A stretch of 6,205 nucleotides of DNA from Lentimicrobiaceae bacterium (GTDB lineage Bacteria > Bacteroidota > Bacteroidia > Bacteroidales > WCHB1-69). Of the stretch, positions 5,400 through 6,205 are shown in pieces. Location: the NCBI GenBank assembly GCA_009787675.1, contig WQSU01000161.1, forward strand, positions 1 to 6,205, written 5' to 3'. The notes beneath the pieces were generated by a model. The model saw only the letters and a list, made by a program, of their open reading frames with translations. It was not told the origin of the DNA and searched no databases. How positions within the stretch are numbered: position 1 is the first letter of the stretch; each line of letters begins with the position of its first letter. The translations under genes and the position numbers were made by a program.

Positions 5400-6205
5400 T
5401 TAATTTTCCATTAAATATGCCTTAATGAAATCATCCAGTTCGCCATCCATGACGGCGTTCACGTTGGAGGTTTCGTAGCGGGTGCGCAGGTCTTTCACCA
5501 TTTTATAGGGGTGCATCACATAGCTACGAATTTGTGATCCCCACTCAATGCGTTTTTTGGTGCTTTCAATTTCGGAAACTTTCTCTCTTTTCTTCTCCAT
5601 TTCGCGTTGATAGAGTTGCGATTTCAACATCTGCATTGCTTTTTCTCTGTTTTGCAACTGCGAGCGTGTTTCCTGGCACTCCACAATAATGCCTGAGGGT
5701 TGGTGGTGGAGGCGCACTGCTGTTTCCACTTTATTTACGTTTTGTCCACCGGGACCGCTCGAACGGTAGGTGTCCCACGAGATGTCCGCAGGATTTACAT
5801 CAATCACAATATCATCATTAATAATAGGATAGGCATAAACGGAGGCAAAAGAGGTGTGCCTTTTGTTGGCAGAATCGAAAGGAGAGAGGCGTACTAAGCG
5901 GTGCACACCGTTTTCGCTTTTGAGGTAGCCGTAGCCGTAGGCTCCATCCAATTCAATGGTTGCCGATTTGATACCTGCAACATCACCTTCCTGCCGGTCT
6001 AACAATTTGATAGCGTATTTATTTCGCTCTCCCCAGCGCAAATACATGCGGAGCAGCATTTCTGCCCAGTCGCAACTTTCGGTGCCGCCCGCCCCTGAAT
6101 TGATGGTGAGAATTACCCCCATAGGGTCCTCTTCTTCACGCATCATATTTCTAAACTCCAATTTTTCAATGGCATGTATGGCTACTTTGTATGCTTCATC
6201 AATTT
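5400..6205 (-). CDS. prfB: Peptide chain release factor 2 (RF2), partial, N-terminus off the right edge
   Basis: The last 267 residues of release factor 2 are visible. RF2 reads UGA and UAA in the ribosomal A site and triggers hydrolysis of peptidyl-tRNA. The stop-codon recognition tripeptide Ser-Pro-Phe is encoded at 5877-5885, within RLSPFDSANKRHTSFASV; this separates RF2 from RF1, which has Pro-x-Thr. The catalytic GGQ is encoded at 5742-5750 in SSGPGGQNVNKVET, whose glutamine is the usual target of PrmC methylation. The GAGGTESCDWAEMLLRMY block is also typical. Full-length RF2 is about 365 residues, so about 100 N-terminal residues are outside, including the site near codon 26 where many bacteria carry an autoregulatory frameshift. 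The frame is open past the in-frame TTG at 6161 to the window edge (IDEAYKVAIHAIEKLEFRN), so that TTG is not the start. It ends in TAA. Confidence 0.97.
   Translation of the reverse strand, partial: IDEAYKVAIHAIEKLEFRNMMREEEDPMGVILTINSGAGGTESCDWAEMLLRMYLRWGERNKYAIKLLDRQEGDVAGIKSATIELDGAYGYGYLKSENGVHRLVRLSPFDSANKRHTSFASVYAYPIINDDIVIDVNPADISWDTYRSSGPGGQNVNKVETAVRLHHQPSGIIVECQETRSQLQNREKAMQMLKSQLYQREMEKKREKVSEIESTKKRIEWGSQIRSYVMHPYKMVKDLRTRYETSNVNAVMDGELDDFIKAYLMEN

Noticed and set aside
2399..5425. Short frames at 2399-2602, 2886-3071, 4113-4298, 4508-4711 and 5225-5425
   Set aside because: They lie inside iorB or the outer-membrane gene in other frames, or straddle its start (5225-5425), with no family resemblance.
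6159..6161. TTG as the start codon of RF2
   Set aside because: The frame continues upstream to the window edge with RF2-like sequence, and starting here would drop about 100 residues of a protein of about 365.
1..6205. tRNA, rRNA, CRISPR array, insertion sequence, toxin-antitoxin or defence genes
   Set aside because: No direct repeat array, RNA-gene hallmark, transposase motif or small paired genes were found; intergenic gaps are only 85, 158 and 92 bases.

Overview
The window is from a member of the Bacteroidota, most likely an anaerobic Bacteroidales-like or related uncultured lineage. The clues are: a carboxyltransferase whose RDMWQSSGKY start I recall from Bacteroidales proteins; a GldA-like ABC ATPase; a carboxypeptidase-regulatory-like, plug and beta-barrel outer-membrane protein typical of the phylum; promoters that fit TTTG-N19-21-TAnnTTTG; and no Shine-Dalgarno sequence ahead of any visible start. 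Five protein genes fill almost all of the sequence. No RNA gene, insertion sequence, CRISPR array or phage gene was seen.

Layout. At 1-1301 (minus) is the N-terminal 433 residues of a biotin-dependent carboxyltransferase of the oxaloacetate decarboxylase alpha / pyruvate carboxylase subunit B / transcarboxylase 5S family; its C-terminus lies beyond the left edge. An 85-base divergent spacer with a candidate -7 box for each direction separates it from a GldA-like ABC transporter ATPase (1387-2124, plus), which is shorter than standard GldA. That gene overlaps tail to tail by 11 bases with iorB, the small subunit of indolepyruvate:ferredoxin oxidoreductase (2114-2692, minus). iorB has its own near-consensus promoter in the 158-base spacer to its right, and iorA is not beside it. 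Next comes an 818-residue outer-membrane beta-barrel protein (2851-5307, minus). The last gene is the C-terminal three quarters of peptide chain release factor 2 (5400 to the right edge, minus), with its N-terminus outside the window.

The genes do not form an obvious pathway. Two are central or fermentative carbon and amino-acid enzymes (carboxyltransferase, IorB), one is translation (RF2), and two are envelope or transport functions (GldA-like ATPase, outer-membrane barrel). The window looks like ordinary chromosomal housekeeping sequence. The points that merit a second look are the solo iorB with its own promoter, the compact GldA form, the carboxyltransferase active-site variant, the low GC of the barrel gene, and two short perfect inverted repeats between genes. 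I found no convincing evidence for a new biological system.
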